64,000 nucleotides of DNA from Flavobacterium cupreum (GTDB lineage: Bacteria; Bacteroidota; Bacteroidia; Flavobacteriales; Flavobacteriaceae). Position numbers and translations under genes: made by a program. The DNA lies in assembly GCF_003996965.1 (NCBI RefSeq), contig NZ_QWDM01000007.1, positions 277,170 to 341,169 on the forward strand, in the 5' to 3' direction. A model generated the notes under the pieces. That model ran no database searches. It saw nothing but the letters and a program-made list of their open reading frames with translations, and was not told the origin of the DNA. Numbering within the stretch: position 1 is the stretch's first letter; the number at the start of each line of letters is the position of its first letter. This document shows positions 54,075 to 62,943 of the stretch, in pieces.

Positions 54075-54890
54075 ATGACAGATCCACTTTCTATCATTAG
54101 GTATAACACTGATATCATTAGTATTAATTCTAAGATCAGGTTAGATCAAAATTTATTTAGCTTTTTGCTGGAAGGCCGGAAAAGTGTGCAATATGCGGGA
54201 ACAAAAGCAGAAATAAATTCAGATCAGTTTTTCCTGCTTTCAGCGGGGAACTGCCTGATGAGCGAAAAAATTGCTGCACCAAACGGACGCTACAGAAGCA
54301 TTTTGTTGTTTTTTGACCAGCAGTTGCTGGCTGACTTTTTCATTCGCCACCCTCAGAAAAAGCATATTTTGGCAGATATAAAAAAGAAAGATCCTTTTTT
54401 AGTATTTGAAAAAGATGCCTTCCTGACCAATTTTACGGATTCTTTAAGCGTAATGCTAGCATCAGGCCAGCCATTATCGCTTCAAATGCAAAAACTCAAA
54501 TTAGAAGAATTGCTTTTATACCTATCCGAGCACTATCCCCTGAAAATCGGGGAGCTTCGGAACTTTAGCGAGAGGGCAGACGATGAGGTGCTGATCCGTC
54601 AGGCAGTCACAGGGAATATTGATAATTTTATTACTGTTGAAGAACTGGCTTTCCTGTGCCATATGAGCCTGTCAACATTTAAACGGCGCTTCGCTAAAAT
54701 TTTTAATACCACACCCAATAAGTGGCTCCTCGAAAAGAGGATGGAAAAAGCTGCCTATTTACTGCAACAGCGTGATTGCAAAGTAAGTGAGATTTATGTA
54801 GAATTAGGCTATGAAAATCTTTCCAGTTTCATTCAGTCTTTTAAGCAAATACACGGACTTACACCCAAGCAATACCAATTAGCACATTGA
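54075..54890 (+). CDS. AraC-family regulator
   Basis: This 271-residue protein has an N-terminal cupin-like sensing domain (about 20-140) and a C-terminal double helix-turn-helix (about 175-270). The latter shows FITVEELAFLCHMSLSTFKRRF and the AraC signature LGYENLSSFIQSFKQIHGLTPKQY. A -7-like TACATTTG lies 83 bp upstream without a good -33. The downstream PEBP and DinB genes on the same strand are the likely targets. Confidence 0.93.
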   Translation: MTDPLSIIRYNTDIISINSKIRLDQNLFSFLLEGRKSVQYAGTKAEINSDQFFLLSAGNCLMSEKIAAPNGRYRSILLFFDQQLLADFFIRHPQKKHILADIKKKDPFLVFEKDAFLTNFTDSLSVMLASGQPLSLQMQKLKLEELLLYLSEHYPLKIGELRNFSERADDEVLIRQAVTGNIDNFITVEELAFLCHMSLSTFKRRFAKIFNTTPNKWLLEKRMEKAAYLLQQRDCKVSEIYVELGYENLSSFIQSFKQIHGLTPKQYQLAH

Positions 54891-54984
54891 ACGTTTAGCA
54901 ATACTTTTTGAACGTCAAGCTCTATACTAATGCCATTCTTCGGAAGTACTTTTGAATAAAATTCAAATACTTATAAATACGATT

Positions 54985-55485
54985 ATGGAAACAGTACAAA
55001 AAACATTTACTTTAAAAAGTACAGAGCTGGGAGGGCAATTGCTGATTAATCATTTTGCCAGTGGAATGGGATTTTCCGGTAAAAATCAATCGCCTCAACT
55101 TTATTGGGAAAATGTTCCCCGCGAAACAAAGAGCTTTGCCATAACGATGTATGATCTGGATGCCCCGACAGGCAGTGGCTTTTGGCACTGGGTAGTTTTT
55201 AATATTCCCTCTACTGTACAGGAAATTCCATCAGATGCAGGAAATCCGGAGAAAAACTTACTTCCTGATGGTGCTGTACAAAGTAATACAGACATGGGTT
55301 TTCCGGGTTATGCAGGCGCAGCTCCCCCCGAAGGTCCTGCACATCGTTATCTTATTACGGTTTATGCAGTAGACAAAATACTCGAACTCGATAAAAACGC
55401 AACTCCGGCTTTTGTTGGCTTCAATATGCATTTCGCAGCCCTTGCTAAAGCCTCACTGTTATTTTATGGAAAAAATAATAATTAA
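54985..55485 (+). CDS. YbhB/YbcL-type PEBP protein
   Basis: The ATG giving METVQKTFTLKS is preferred to one 11 codons upstream, since the family begins at this point. The 166-residue protein belongs to the phosphatidylethanolamine-binding/Raf-kinase-inhibitor-like family. It shows the anion-pocket block MYDLDAPTGSGFWHWVVFNIP and the GYAGAAPPEGPAHRY segment. No signal peptide is seen. The role in bacteria is unclear. It is followed 12 bp later by the DinB gene and both probably share a transcript. Confidence 0.93.
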   Translation: METVQKTFTLKSTELGGQLLINHFASGMGFSGKNQSPQLYWENVPRETKSFAITMYDLDAPTGSGFWHWVVFNIPSTVQEIPSDAGNPEKNLLPDGAVQSNTDMGFPGYAGAAPPEGPAHRYLITVYAVDKILELDKNATPAFVGFNMHFAALAKASLLFYGKNNN

Positions 55486-55497
55486 TTTGATTTTCCA

Positions 55498-56022
55498 ATG
55501 AATACAAACTATTTTAAAATACTAGCGGATTATACTATTTGGGCAGATACCATAGTCATAGGATGGTTAAACCAGTTGAATGAAGAGCAGTGGAATCAAA
55601 GCAGGACCAGCAGCTTTAGCAGTATTAAACAAACAGCCCTTCATATTGCCAGTGCTGAGAAAGTATGGATAGATTTCTGGAATAATGAGCCAACGCCTGT
55701 TTTTTTGGCAGCTCATTTTACAGGCACTACAAAAGAGCTGACAACGATATGGGAAGAAGCATCCGCAGGCATGAAAAAAATCATTGAGGAATGTCCGGAA
55801 GAGGAGTACACCAGAGACGTCATTTTTAGTTACCCGCGTGGGGGAAACGGAAAAATGGAATTTTGGCAGACAGTTTCCCATATTGTCAATCACTCTACCT
55901 ATCATCGCGGGCAATTGGTAACCTTATTACGTCAGGCGGGATTTACAAATCTTTCCTCCATCGATCTGGCGACCTATTTTATTCTGAATCAGGGCGAAAA
56001 AAGCATGGTAAAAACGGATTGA
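55498..56022 (+). CDS. DinB-family putative metal-dependent protein
   Basis: This 174-residue four-helix-bundle protein carries the DinB metal triad: His in TALHIASAE near residue 43, and two His in NHSTYHRGQ near residues 130-135. Related proteins are bacillithiol or other thiol transferases, or have no known role. The start follows the PEBP gene closely. Cytoplasmic. Confidence 0.92.
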   Translation: MNTNYFKILADYTIWADTIVIGWLNQLNEEQWNQSRTSSFSSIKQTALHIASAEKVWIDFWNNEPTPVFLAAHFTGTTKELTTIWEEASAGMKKIIEECPEEEYTRDVIFSYPRGGNGKMEFWQTVSHIVNHSTYHRGQLVTLLRQAGFTNLSSIDLATYFILNQGEKSMVKTD

Positions 56023-56211
56023 AAAAGTAACCGTGATTGTATCGTAAAACTTATTTAACGGAAATTAATTTTTCATAAGTTCTTTCAAATTAGAATTTTA
56101 GCCTGCTGGGAATTGTATAACTTCTAACCGAAATTTAATACTTCATAATTTCTCCTCATTTGTACCTTTAATTTAAAGTTAAAACGTTTATTATTTAAAA
56201 AAAAATAAGTT

Positions 56212-56376
56212 ATGGCAGAAATTAAAATTGAGAAAAAGAAGCCGGTATGGCCATGGATTGTTGTACTGCTGTTAATTGCGGCAATTGTATATTTCATCTT
56301 TTTCAGAGATAACACGACTCAGGTTGAAAACGGCGTAGAAATCGAAAACACTACAAGTACAGATACTGTAAATTAA
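56212..56376 (+). CDS. Small single-pass membrane protein
   Basis: A 54-codon gene encodes a basic N-terminus (AEIKIEKKKP), one membrane helix (WPWIVVLLLIAAIVYFIFF, residues 13-31) and a Thr/Glu-rich tail. An A-rich stretch precedes the ATG, as at other genes here. Such short tail proteins often lie beside PRC-barrel genes in Flavobacteria. A GC-rich inverted repeat follows immediately. Function is unknown. Confidence 0.7.
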   Translation: MAEIKIEKKKPVWPWIVVLLLIAAIVYFIFFRDNTTQVENGVEIENTTSTDTVN

Positions 56377-56383
56377 CGACGAA

Positions 56384-56428
56384 ACTGCAAGAGCCGGGGG
56401 AGCAAACCTAGTCCGGTATTCCTGCAGT
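56384..56428. repeat. GC-rich inverted repeat between two small stress-type genes
   Basis: ACTGCA (56384-56389) pairs with TGCAGT (56423-56428), and CCGG (56394-56397) with CCGG (56413-56416), in an otherwise AT-rich gap. No T-run follows, so it is not an obvious terminator. It could be a small structured RNA or an mRNA-stability element. Confidence 0.45.
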
Positions 56429-56474
56429 CAGACGCAGACAAAAAACTAAATTATAATATTAAAAAAAAGAAGGT

Positions 56475-56978
56475 ATGGAAAATAAAGATAGAAACTTATA
56501 CAGACTGGACGAACTTTCTGATTATAAAATCGCCTCAAACTATTCTGATGTAAGGGGATGGAAAATCGTTGATGCTGACAACCGTACAATAGGTACCATT
56601 GATAATCTTTGGGTAAATAAAGACATGCAGCGTGTGGTATACCTGGATGTAAATGTAGATAAAGGATTAATAGACGACAGCCGAAATGAAGTGCATGATG
56701 CAATAGCAAGCGACAGGAATGAGTTTATCTATAAAGACGGAGACAGCCATATTATTATACCAATCGGATCTGTAAGCATTAATAAAGACACCAAAATTGT
56801 CATGGCCAACAGCATAGGATACAATACCTTTAGAAGCACGAGCCGCTACAACACTCAGCACAATTTTGACAGAAATTACGAGAGAAGAGTAATGAAATCC
56901 TACTACCCTGAAAATAATTCAGGCGTTGATACGGATGATGATACGTTTTACAACCGCAGGGAATTTGACAATCACTAA
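56475..56978 (+). CDS. PRC-barrel domain protein
   Basis: This 167-residue protein has a PRC-barrel at about 15-100 (LSDYKIASNYSDVRGWKIVDADNRTIGTI), ending in strands that include HIIIPIGSVSIN. The C-terminal 60 residues are polar, Tyr/Arg/Asn-rich and probably disordered. PRC barrels in such proteins are often stress-related, and the role is unknown. It lies 98 bp after the small membrane protein and both may belong to one stress-related unit. Confidence 0.9.
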   Translation: MENKDRNLYRLDELSDYKIASNYSDVRGWKIVDADNRTIGTIDNLWVNKDMQRVVYLDVNVDKGLIDDSRNEVHDAIASDRNEFIYKDGDSHIIIPIGSVSINKDTKIVMANSIGYNTFRSTSRYNTQHNFDRNYERRVMKSYYPENNSGVDTDDDTFYNRREFDNH

Positions 56979-57020
56979 ATACTATAGTGCGCAATGAAAT
57001 ATTTTGCAGCAGTAAAGCAA

Positions 57021-57057
57021 AAAAGATCAAACGTTTAAAAATGTTTGATCTTTTTTA
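57021..57057. terminator. Bidirectional terminator between the PRC-barrel and SDR genes
   Basis: Arms AAAAGATCAAAC and GTTTGATCTTTT (12 bp, perfect) enclose a ten-base loop and have T-runs on both strands. They lie between convergent genes. Confidence 0.88.
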
Positions 57058-57107
57058 TTTTAGGAAAATCCTACTGAAGAGGATAGGAACGAATAATAAT
57101 CAATAAT

Positions 57108-57872
57108 TTACTTCGCCAAATAGCTTAGGCCACCATCAACAAGAATCTCTGTACCAAGCAAAAACGAAGAATCGTCAGATGCCAGGAAAACTGCTGTTTT
57201 ACCAATGTCAGAGGGTTGTCCAATCCTGCCAATGGGCATTACACCCGCCCAGTAATTTTTTACAGCCTCCAGTTGTTCGGCGGGAACAAACTTGTCAAAT
57301 ACAGGTGTATCTGTTGTGCCCGGTGAGATCACGTTGACTCTGATTCTCCTGTCTAAAAGATCATTTGAAAATCCTTTTGCAAAGTGAATCACAGCTGCCT
57401 TGGTAGCACCATACAATGAAAATGAAGCGTAGGCCCGATGTGCTGCATTCGACCCGATCAGAATAATAGAACCGCCATCATTCATATAAGGCAGGCCTTT
57501 ATGCACCGTGAAGTATACACTTTTCAGGTTTAAATCTATCGTCTTGTCAAAATCGGCTTCGCCAATATCTGCCACCGTACCAAATGCTGCTCCTGTAACG
57601 GCACCTCCTGCGTTGGCTACAATTACGTCTATTTTGCCAAATTTTTCAGCTGTTATAGCAAACACTCTTTCTAAGTCAGCCAGGTTTGTGACATCAGCAT
57701 TGATGGCTGTAAAATTTTCGCCAAGCAAAGCAACAGAACTGTCCAGGGTTTCCTGGTTTCTCCCGACGATTACCCCTTTGGCGCCTTCATTTTTAAATTC
57801 ACTGGCAATACCAAAACCAATGCCGCTATTACCACCTGTAATTACGACTACTTTATTTTTTAATTTACTCAT
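57108..57872 (-). CDS. Short-chain dehydrogenase/reductase (1)
   Basis: This 254-residue classical SDR has the cofactor motif TGGNSGIGFG, VANAGG, catalytic Ser in ILIGSNA, and YGATK (Tyr/Lys). The GRNQETL segment after strand 2 suggests NADP(H). It ends the three-gene oxidoreductase run that points away from the HxlR regulator. Substrate is unknown. Confidence 0.95.
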   Translation of the reverse strand: MSKLKNKVVVITGGNSGIGFGIASEFKNEGAKGVIVGRNQETLDSSVALLGENFTAINADVTNLADLERVFAITAEKFGKIDVIVANAGGAVTGAAFGTVADIGEADFDKTIDLNLKSVYFTVHKGLPYMNDGGSIILIGSNAAHRAYASFSLYGATKAAVIHFAKGFSNDLLDRRIRVNVISPGTTDTPVFDKFVPAEQLEAVKNYWAGVMPIGRIGQPSDIGKTAVFLASDDSSFLLGTEILVDGGLSYLAK

Positions 57873-57908
57873 CTTATTTATTGAATTAAATCTGTTATTT
57901 ATAAAAAT

Positions 57909-58667
57909 TTAAAAACCATACAAACCGCCCGAAACGGAAATATTCTCTCCCGTAATCCAGGCTGCATCATCGGAAGCCAGAAATACGGCCGCTTTCGAAA
58001 CATCTTCGGGCTGCCCTCTGCGGCCCAGCGGCGTATTGGTAATAAACATTTTCTCGGCATCACTGCCGGTAGTCACACCTGCATTGGTGGCACCTTCTGT
58101 TTCGGTAGCACCCGGCAAAATAGAATTGACACGAATGTTTTTTGCACCAAGTTCTTTCGACAATGAAATCGTGATGGCATTTATTGCTGCTTTGGTTGCA
58201 GAATACAACAAAACTCCGGCCATCGGCAGTTTACCGGCAACAGAACTGATGTTGATGATACTGCCGCCCTGATCACTAAACAGCGGCAGGGATTTTTGTA
58301 TCGCCAGTGTAGTCCCCAAAACATTGGTATCGAAATGCTTGTGGAAATTTTCTACCGAAACCTCTTCAATCGGTAAATATTGCTGATGGGCGGCATTGTT
58401 CACCAAAATATCCACTTTGCCAAAAGCTTTCCTGGTTTCTTCGAATAATCGGATGACATCGGCTTCTTTTGAAATATCGCCCTGTACCGAAATAGCAATT
58501 CCTCCCTTGTCTGTGATTGTCTTCACTAATTTATCTGCCGCTTCTTTGCTGGAAGCATAATTTATGACAACGCTTGCGCCTTCTGCGGCAAAGTGTTTGG
58601 CGATAGCTGCCCCTATTCCTTTTGAACCACCTGTAATTACGGCTACTTTATTTTTTAACTTGCTCAT
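57909..58667 (-). CDS. Short-chain dehydrogenase/reductase (2)
   Basis: This 252-residue classical SDR has TGGSKGIGAA, NNAAHQQ, ISSVAG and catalytic YSATK. It resembles 3-oxoacyl-ACP reductases and glucose 1-dehydrogenases, but the substrate is not predictable. It lies 36 bp upstream of the first SDR and 21 bp after the F420-reductase-like gene, so all three are probably co-transcribed. Confidence 0.95.
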   Translation of the reverse strand: MSKLKNKVAVITGGSKGIGAAIAKHFAAEGASVVINYASSKEAADKLVKTITDKGGIAISVQGDISKEADVIRLFEETRKAFGKVDILVNNAAHQQYLPIEEVSVENFHKHFDTNVLGTTLAIQKSLPLFSDQGGSIINISSVAGKLPMAGVLLYSATKAAINAITISLSKELGAKNIRVNSILPGATETEGATNAGVTTGSDAEKMFITNTPLGRRGQPEDVSKAAVFLASDDAAWITGENISVSGGLYGF

Positions 58668-58688
58668 TTTTTTAATTCTTTAATATTA

Positions 58689-59282
58689 TTATTTTACTTT
58701 GATAAGATTTAATGTTGGTAATGGTCCACCCGGGAATCGTTGTAGTTTTCCGCCTTCATGAAGGCTGCCCAGATCAATACCGGCAAATCCGATGCGAGTA
58801 ATAATGCCTGAAACAACAGCTTTTGCATCACCGTCATTTCCGGAATAGAAAATCACTCGGTTTCCGCCACCCACATTTGGATTTTCTGCTAATACATTGG
58901 CATATAAAGTGTTGAATGCTTTAACCACTTTGGCACCTTTTGCCCATTGGCCTACTATTTCGCTGGATGTTTTTGAACCCTCTGCTGCTAGCACAAATTC
59001 GGGCAGACTGGCATTGGTTACGTCAATCAGAATTTTGCCTTCCAGTGAAACGGCAGCTAGTGCTTCTTGTGCGTGTTCCCACCGAACGGCAAGAAAAACC
59101 ACATCGGCTTTGGCTGCTTCCTGTGCTGAACCTGCGATTATGCTGCCACCCAGCTTTTCGACTTTTTCCTGAAGCGAATCGGCACCACGGCTGTTGCTGA
59201 TCACGACTTCATAACCTGCTTCGGTTACATGTTTTGCGATTGTTGTGCCGATAGATCCGGCACCTATAATTCCTATTTTCAT
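58689..59282 (-). CDS. NADPH-dependent F420-reductase-like oxidoreductase
   Basis: The ATG giving MKIGIIGAGSIGTTIAKH is chosen since it begins the Rossmann strand; the open frame extends 19 codons upstream. The 197-residue protein has the NADP-oxidoreductase (F420-dependent-like) fold with ISNSRGADS after strand 2, VFLAVRWEH, and a GGGNRVIFYSGND segment. In organisms without F420 these proteins reduce other substrates. It is the first gene of the minus-strand run and is divergent from HxlR, which probably regulates it. Confidence 0.92.
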   Translation of the reverse strand: MKIGIIGAGSIGTTIAKHVTEAGYEVVISNSRGADSLQEKVEKLGGSIIAGSAQEAAKADVVFLAVRWEHAQEALAAVSLEGKILIDVTNASLPEFVLAAEGSKTSSEIVGQWAKGAKVVKAFNTLYANVLAENPNVGGGNRVIFYSGNDGDAKAVVSGIITRIGFAGIDLGSLHEGGKLQRFPGGPLPTLNLIKVK

Positions 59283-59344
59283 CTTTTTTAATTTAATTGT
59301 TGAACTTTTTTTACTTTTGTTACGCAAAGATACCATCAATAGTA

Positions 59345-59352
59345 TATATTTG
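59345..59352 (+). promoter_or_regulatory. Perfect -7 element of the hxlR promoter
   Basis: TATATTTG lies 55 bp before the HxlR start. The nearest TTTG upstream is 25 bp away, longer than the usual spacer, so the -33 element is uncertain. Confidence 0.45.
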
Positions 59353-59407
59353 TAACTGTTATAGTTTATTCTGGTTACTAACAGGTAACTACAAAATTTT
59401 TAAAAAT

Positions 59408-59749
59408 ATGAGAGACGATAAATTTTGCAATTCAAATTGCCCGTTTACAAGAGCTATTGGTACAATTGGGAATAAATGGAAACCGATTATTATAAATGTA
59501 ATGGGCACCCGTACCATTCGTTTTGGTCAGTTAGATGCCATCGTGCCGCACATTTCCAGAAAAGTATTAACCGAACAGCTGAAAGAGCTGGAGCAAGACG
59601 GAATACTGGAAAGACTGGCTTATAAGGAATTACCGCCAAGAGTAGAATACAGGTTGTCTGAAAGAGGACTGGCATTTCTTCCGATCTTAGAATCGATTAA
59701 AGAATGGCAGGCTAAATTTGAGATATTTTCACCGGTGGAGCATAATTAA
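59408..59749 (+). CDS. HxlR-family regulator
   Basis: The start giving MRDDKFCNSNCPFTRAIG is chosen because this is the family's N-terminus, including the conserved Cys in NCPFTRA. The 113-residue winged-helix protein shows GTIGNKWKPIIINVM, HISRKVLTEQLKELEQDG and the wing PPRVEYRLSERG. HxlR proteins often sense electrophiles or quinones through the N-terminal Cys and control reductases encoded nearby. The divergent three-gene oxidoreductase run is the likely target. Confidence 0.95.
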   Translation: MRDDKFCNSNCPFTRAIGTIGNKWKPIIINVMGTRTIRFGQLDAIVPHISRKVLTEQLKELEQDGILERLAYKELPPRVEYRLSERGLAFLPILESIKEWQAKFEIFSPVEHN

Positions 59750-59852
59750 TCCGGCTCTACTTGATTTTTTTCCGGTAAAATCTGTAGCAGCCCGACTTTA
59801 AAATTTTCTGTGATAAAGCAAAATTTGATACATGACTGATCTTTAAAACCAT

Positions 59853-60467
59853 ATGTCCACTCAGAAACTTATAACGTACTTTAATAACTTGCTTCCTTTA
59901 AGCGACGAAGAAGGTGATGCTGTAGCCAGTGTTGCTATGGAAAGGAAAATTAAACGCAGGCAATTTATTTTACAGGAAGGCGATCGTTGCAGGCATTACA
60001 CTTTTATTGTAAGCGGGTGTTTTAAAATGTATAGCGTTGACGCTGTCGGCAAAGAACACAATGTACAGTTTGGAACAGAAAATGAATGGCTAACCGATAT
60101 GGCCAGCTTTCATTCTGTTAAACCCGCTGACTTTAAAAATCCCAACGCCGGAATTCCCAGCAAATTATTTATTGAGGCAATAGAGCCCTCGGTTATTATC
60201 CAGATCGAACGCACGGATTTGGTTTTTCTGTTTGAGCACTATCCCAAATTCAACAGGATTTTCAGGGTAATAACGGAAAATAATTTTATTGAACTACAAA
60301 ACAGGGTACTGCAAAATATCAGTACTACAGCAGAACAGCGTTATTCTGCCTTTCTGATGCAGTATCCGGATCTTTCCCAAAGGCTTCCTAATACGCAAAT
60401 CGCATCATTTCTTGGCATTACGCCGGAATTTCTGAGTACGATCAGGAAAACCATTGGCAGTAAATAG
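59853..60467 (+). CDS. Crp/Fnr-family regulator (second)
   Basis: This 204-residue protein has a cyclic-nucleotide-binding-like domain at about 20-125 (FILQEGDRCRHYTFIVSGCFKMYSV). The C-terminal helix-turn-helix reads QIASFLGITPEFLSTIRKTI. It is related to the protein at 51729-52310 but not a close copy. It may control the ester-cyclase-like gene that starts 223 bp downstream; no binding site was recognised. Confidence 0.9.
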   Translation: MSTQKLITYFNNLLPLSDEEGDAVASVAMERKIKRRQFILQEGDRCRHYTFIVSGCFKMYSVDAVGKEHNVQFGTENEWLTDMASFHSVKPADFKNPNAGIPSKLFIEAIEPSVIIQIERTDLVFLFEHYPKFNRIFRVITENNFIELQNRVLQNISTTAEQRYSAFLMQYPDLSQRLPNTQIASFLGITPEFLSTIRKTIGSK

Positions 60468-60690
60468 CCTCAGCCTTAAACTATCTTAAGCTCATTTCTT
60501 AAACTTCCTTATGGGCTGATTCCTAAAGTTAATCCAACCTTTGTGTTATCATTATGGATACATATTTGGACAAAATGAACGGAACAGCTCCACTCGCGCT
60601 ACACTACAAAACCAATGATCTGCGAAAAGATTCCGGCTGAAAATCCGGAAAATCTAATGAAGAACTATTGCTGCACTAAATTAAAATACC

Positions 60691-61179
60691 ATGAAAAATA
60701 TAAGTATAACGCTATTGGCAGTAGTAATCCTTACGGGCTGTCAGGTACAAAATCAAAAACATAAAAAAGAAAATACGATGACTACAGAAGAAAACAAACA
60801 ACTGGTGATCCGATTCAACAAAGAATTTTTTGAATCAGGAAACACCGCAATTACAAAAGAACTTTTGGCAGATTCCTTTACCAATCACACCGCACCACCC
60901 AATGCGCCAACAAATGCAGGTCCAATGATTCAATTCATAACCGGGTTTCACAAAGGTTTTTCGAATGTCTCCGTGCAGATTAACGAAGTCATAGCCGAAG
61001 GAGATAAAGTATCATTGCGCAAAACAATAACGGCGACCCATACCGGTGAATTTATGGGAAAATCGGCCACCGGAAAAAAAGTGGAAATGAATGTCATTGA
61101 AATTGATATCCTTAAGGACGGTAAGATAACAGACCACTGGAGCAAAAATGATTTTATGCAGGCTGTGCAGGGGCTTTAA
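60691..61179 (+). CDS. SnoaL-like ester-cyclase-family lipoprotein
   Basis: The 162-residue product has a lipoprotein signal (lipobox LTGC, Cys16). A SnoaL-like cone domain follows from about residue 35: NKQLVIRFNKEFFESGN, FTNHTAPP, MIQFITGFHKGF and the C-terminal KITDHWSKND. This is the 'ester cyclase' group of the NTF2-like fold. Many members have no known reaction. An internal ATG (MTTEENK) would give a cytoplasmic form and is a possible alternative start. Confidence 0.88.
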   Translation: MKNISITLLAVVILTGCQVQNQKHKKENTMTTEENKQLVIRFNKEFFESGNTAITKELLADSFTNHTAPPNAPTNAGPMIQFITGFHKGFSNVSVQINEVIAEGDKVSLRKTITATHTGEFMGKSATGKKVEMNVIEIDILKDGKITDHWSKNDFMQAVQGL

Positions 61180-61190
61180 AAAAGAAAACC

Positions 61191-61222
61191 CAATAGTTTG
61201 CCGGAAGCTATTGATTTTTTTT
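61191..61222. terminator. Terminator between the SnoaL-like and AraC genes
   Basis: Arms CAATAG and CTATTG, extended by an inner G-C-rich loop, precede a run of eight T on the plus strand. The stem is short and convergent genes lie on either side. Confidence 0.65.
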
Positions 61223-61230
61223 ATAAAATA

Positions 61231-62151
61231 TCAGTTCAGGCTTTGCCGAAATTCCTGCGGCGACTGTTTGGTCTTAACCTTAAATAGTTTGGTCAGCGAC
61301 TGCGGATGTTCAAATCCTAATGCATAAGCAATCTCGCTTATGGATAAATCTGTGGTGGCCAATTTTTCCTTCGCTTTATCGATAACCTTATCCTGAATAA
61401 GCTGTTGTGTCGTTTGTCCGGTGACGTTTTTAAGCAAACGGCTTAAGTAATTGGGCGAAACATTCAATTTGGCTGCGATGTACTGTACCGTAGGTAATCC
61501 GGACAGCAGCAGGCTTTCATCATCATAATAATCCTGTAATAACTTTTCCAGTTTGTCGAGAATCTTGTGGTTTGCGATTTTTCTCGTGATAAACTGCCGT
61601 TCATAAAACCGTTCGCAATAGCTCAGCATGGTTTCGATATGCGAAAGAATAATGCTTTGGCTGAACTTATCAATATTCGCGTGGTATTCCTGACGGATAT
61701 GATTGATAATTCCGGTGATGGTCGTTTCCTCTTTATCCGAAAGAAACAAGGCTTCACTAACCGAATAGTCAAAGAAATCGTATTGCCTGATGATTTTTGA
61801 GAGTCCGCCAGTCCATAAAAAATCGGGATGAATCAATAACATCCATCCTGATTTTTCAGTACTTATTCCTGCATCGGCCTCGATCCTGAAAACCTGGTTG
61901 GGCGAAATGAAAAACATAATGCCTTCATCAAAATCATATTGTTGCTGGCCGTATTTCAGTTTTCCATTGATTCCTCTCTTAAGCGAAATCTGGTAGAAAT
62001 CCAATATCCAGTTGACGTCGCCGATATCGGCAGGCCTTACAATATCATTATAATTTACTACGCTAATCAACGGATGCTCCGGTTTGGGCAAACCGCGCAG
62101 GCGATGGAATTCGCTAATCGTTTTTATTCTTTGTGTCTGCCTTTGTTCCAT
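61231..62151 (-). CDS. AraC-family regulator (second)
   Basis: The ATG giving MEQRQTQRIKTISEFHRLRG is preferred to a TTG three codons upstream. The 306-residue protein has an N-terminal ligand domain (about 30-180) and a C-terminal AraC double helix-turn-helix (about 205-305). The latter shows VQYIAAKLNVSPNYLSRLLKNVTGQT and the signature ISEIAYALGFEHPQSLTKLFKVKTKQSPQEFR. It follows the siderophore-interacting gene by 30 bp on the same strand, so it may be co-transcribed with it and control the group. Confidence 0.93.
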   Translation of the reverse strand: MEQRQTQRIKTISEFHRLRGLPKPEHPLISVVNYNDIVRPADIGDVNWILDFYQISLKRGINGKLKYGQQQYDFDEGIMFFISPNQVFRIEADAGISTEKSGWMLLIHPDFLWTGGLSKIIRQYDFFDYSVSEALFLSDKEETTITGIINHIRQEYHANIDKFSQSIILSHIETMLSYCERFYERQFITRKIANHKILDKLEKLLQDYYDDESLLLSGLPTVQYIAAKLNVSPNYLSRLLKNVTGQTTQQLIQDKVIDKAKEKLATTDLSISEIAYALGFEHPQSLTKLFKVKTKQSPQEFRQSLN

Positions 62152-62181
62152 GATGTACAAATTTAAAGATTGATTTTTGCT

Positions 62182-62877
62182 TTACTGCCAAAAACCTTTA
62201 GATTTTATGCGGCTGCCGCCAATACCGTGTGTGTGGAGTAATTTTCGCAGCGATACAATGAGTTTTGCATTGCCCACAAGGTAAAAGATGCAGTCTTCAA
62301 TTTTATAACGATTATCAAGAATCCATTTGTCGGTTTGTGTGTGTATTTCTGTGTATGCTGTTGTGGGTTGTAAAGGCAGCCACGCACAATTTTCGCTAAA
62401 AGCGGCTGCTGTTATCGCGTCATTAAAATTGATAAAGCCACTGATTTCCGTATCCTGCTGTGCCAGCTGTTGTAAAGCGCAAAAGTGCCCAATAGCCGTC
62501 TGGTCGCCCAGAAAAACAAGGTGACTGCCCAGTGGGTAATGCTTTTCACTTTCAATTTTCATATAATGAAAAGCGTTTCCCTCCACTTGATCTTTTGCCC
62601 AGCTGCTGCCCGGCCCGGCATGGCCGGTGTCAATATATAAAGTGCAGATTTTTTCTGCTGCGTCCCAGATTGCCGGCGTGTAGTCTGTATAATGCAGGGG
62701 AGAAATCCGGCATTTTATAGCTTGTGCCGTATCCCATTTTTCAAAATTTACCTGGGGCAGCGAAACATCTATCTCATAAAACGGGCCGCCGTGCCATTGG
62801 CGAACCGCCATTATTTGTCCCGATTTAACGAAAAGCTTTTCTACCGGAGATAGTGCATTGCTGTAAGTTGTTTCCAT
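62182..62877 (-). CDS. Siderophore-interacting (ferric-chelate reductase-like) protein
   Basis: This 231-residue flavoprotein-like product matches the SIP family. It has an FAD-binding barrel with CRISPLHYTDYTPA in place of the usual RxYT motif, GHAGPGSSWA for the flavin phosphate/ribityl site, and an NAD(P)H domain opening with GSHLVFLGDQTAIG. SIPs reduce ferric siderophores in the cytoplasm. Some of the usual R-x-Y-T residues are altered (LHYTDY). No iron box or Fur site was recognised, so the iron link rests on the family only. Confidence 0.85.
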   Translation of the reverse strand: METTYSNALSPVEKLFVKSGQIMAVRQWHGGPFYEIDVSLPQVNFEKWDTAQAIKCRISPLHYTDYTPAIWDAAEKICTLYIDTGHAGPGSSWAKDQVEGNAFHYMKIESEKHYPLGSHLVFLGDQTAIGHFCALQQLAQQDTEISGFINFNDAITAAAFSENCAWLPLQPTTAYTEIHTQTDKWILDNRYKIEDCIFYLVGNAKLIVSLRKLLHTHGIGGSRIKSKGFWQ

Positions 62878-62894
62878 ATTCTGATTTTTTTTTA

Positions 62895-62938
62895 AAAGCC
62901 ATGAGTACCCTATTTCATAGTAAGGTACTCACGGCTTT
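62895..62938 (-). terminator. Hairpin after the NmrA-like gene
   Basis: AAAGCC-TGAGTACC pairs with GGTACTC-CGGCTTT (one bulged base in each arm) directly after the stop codon. On the minus strand only a short T-run follows before an A-run, so termination may be partial. Confidence 0.5.
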
Positions 62939-62943
62939 ATTCA

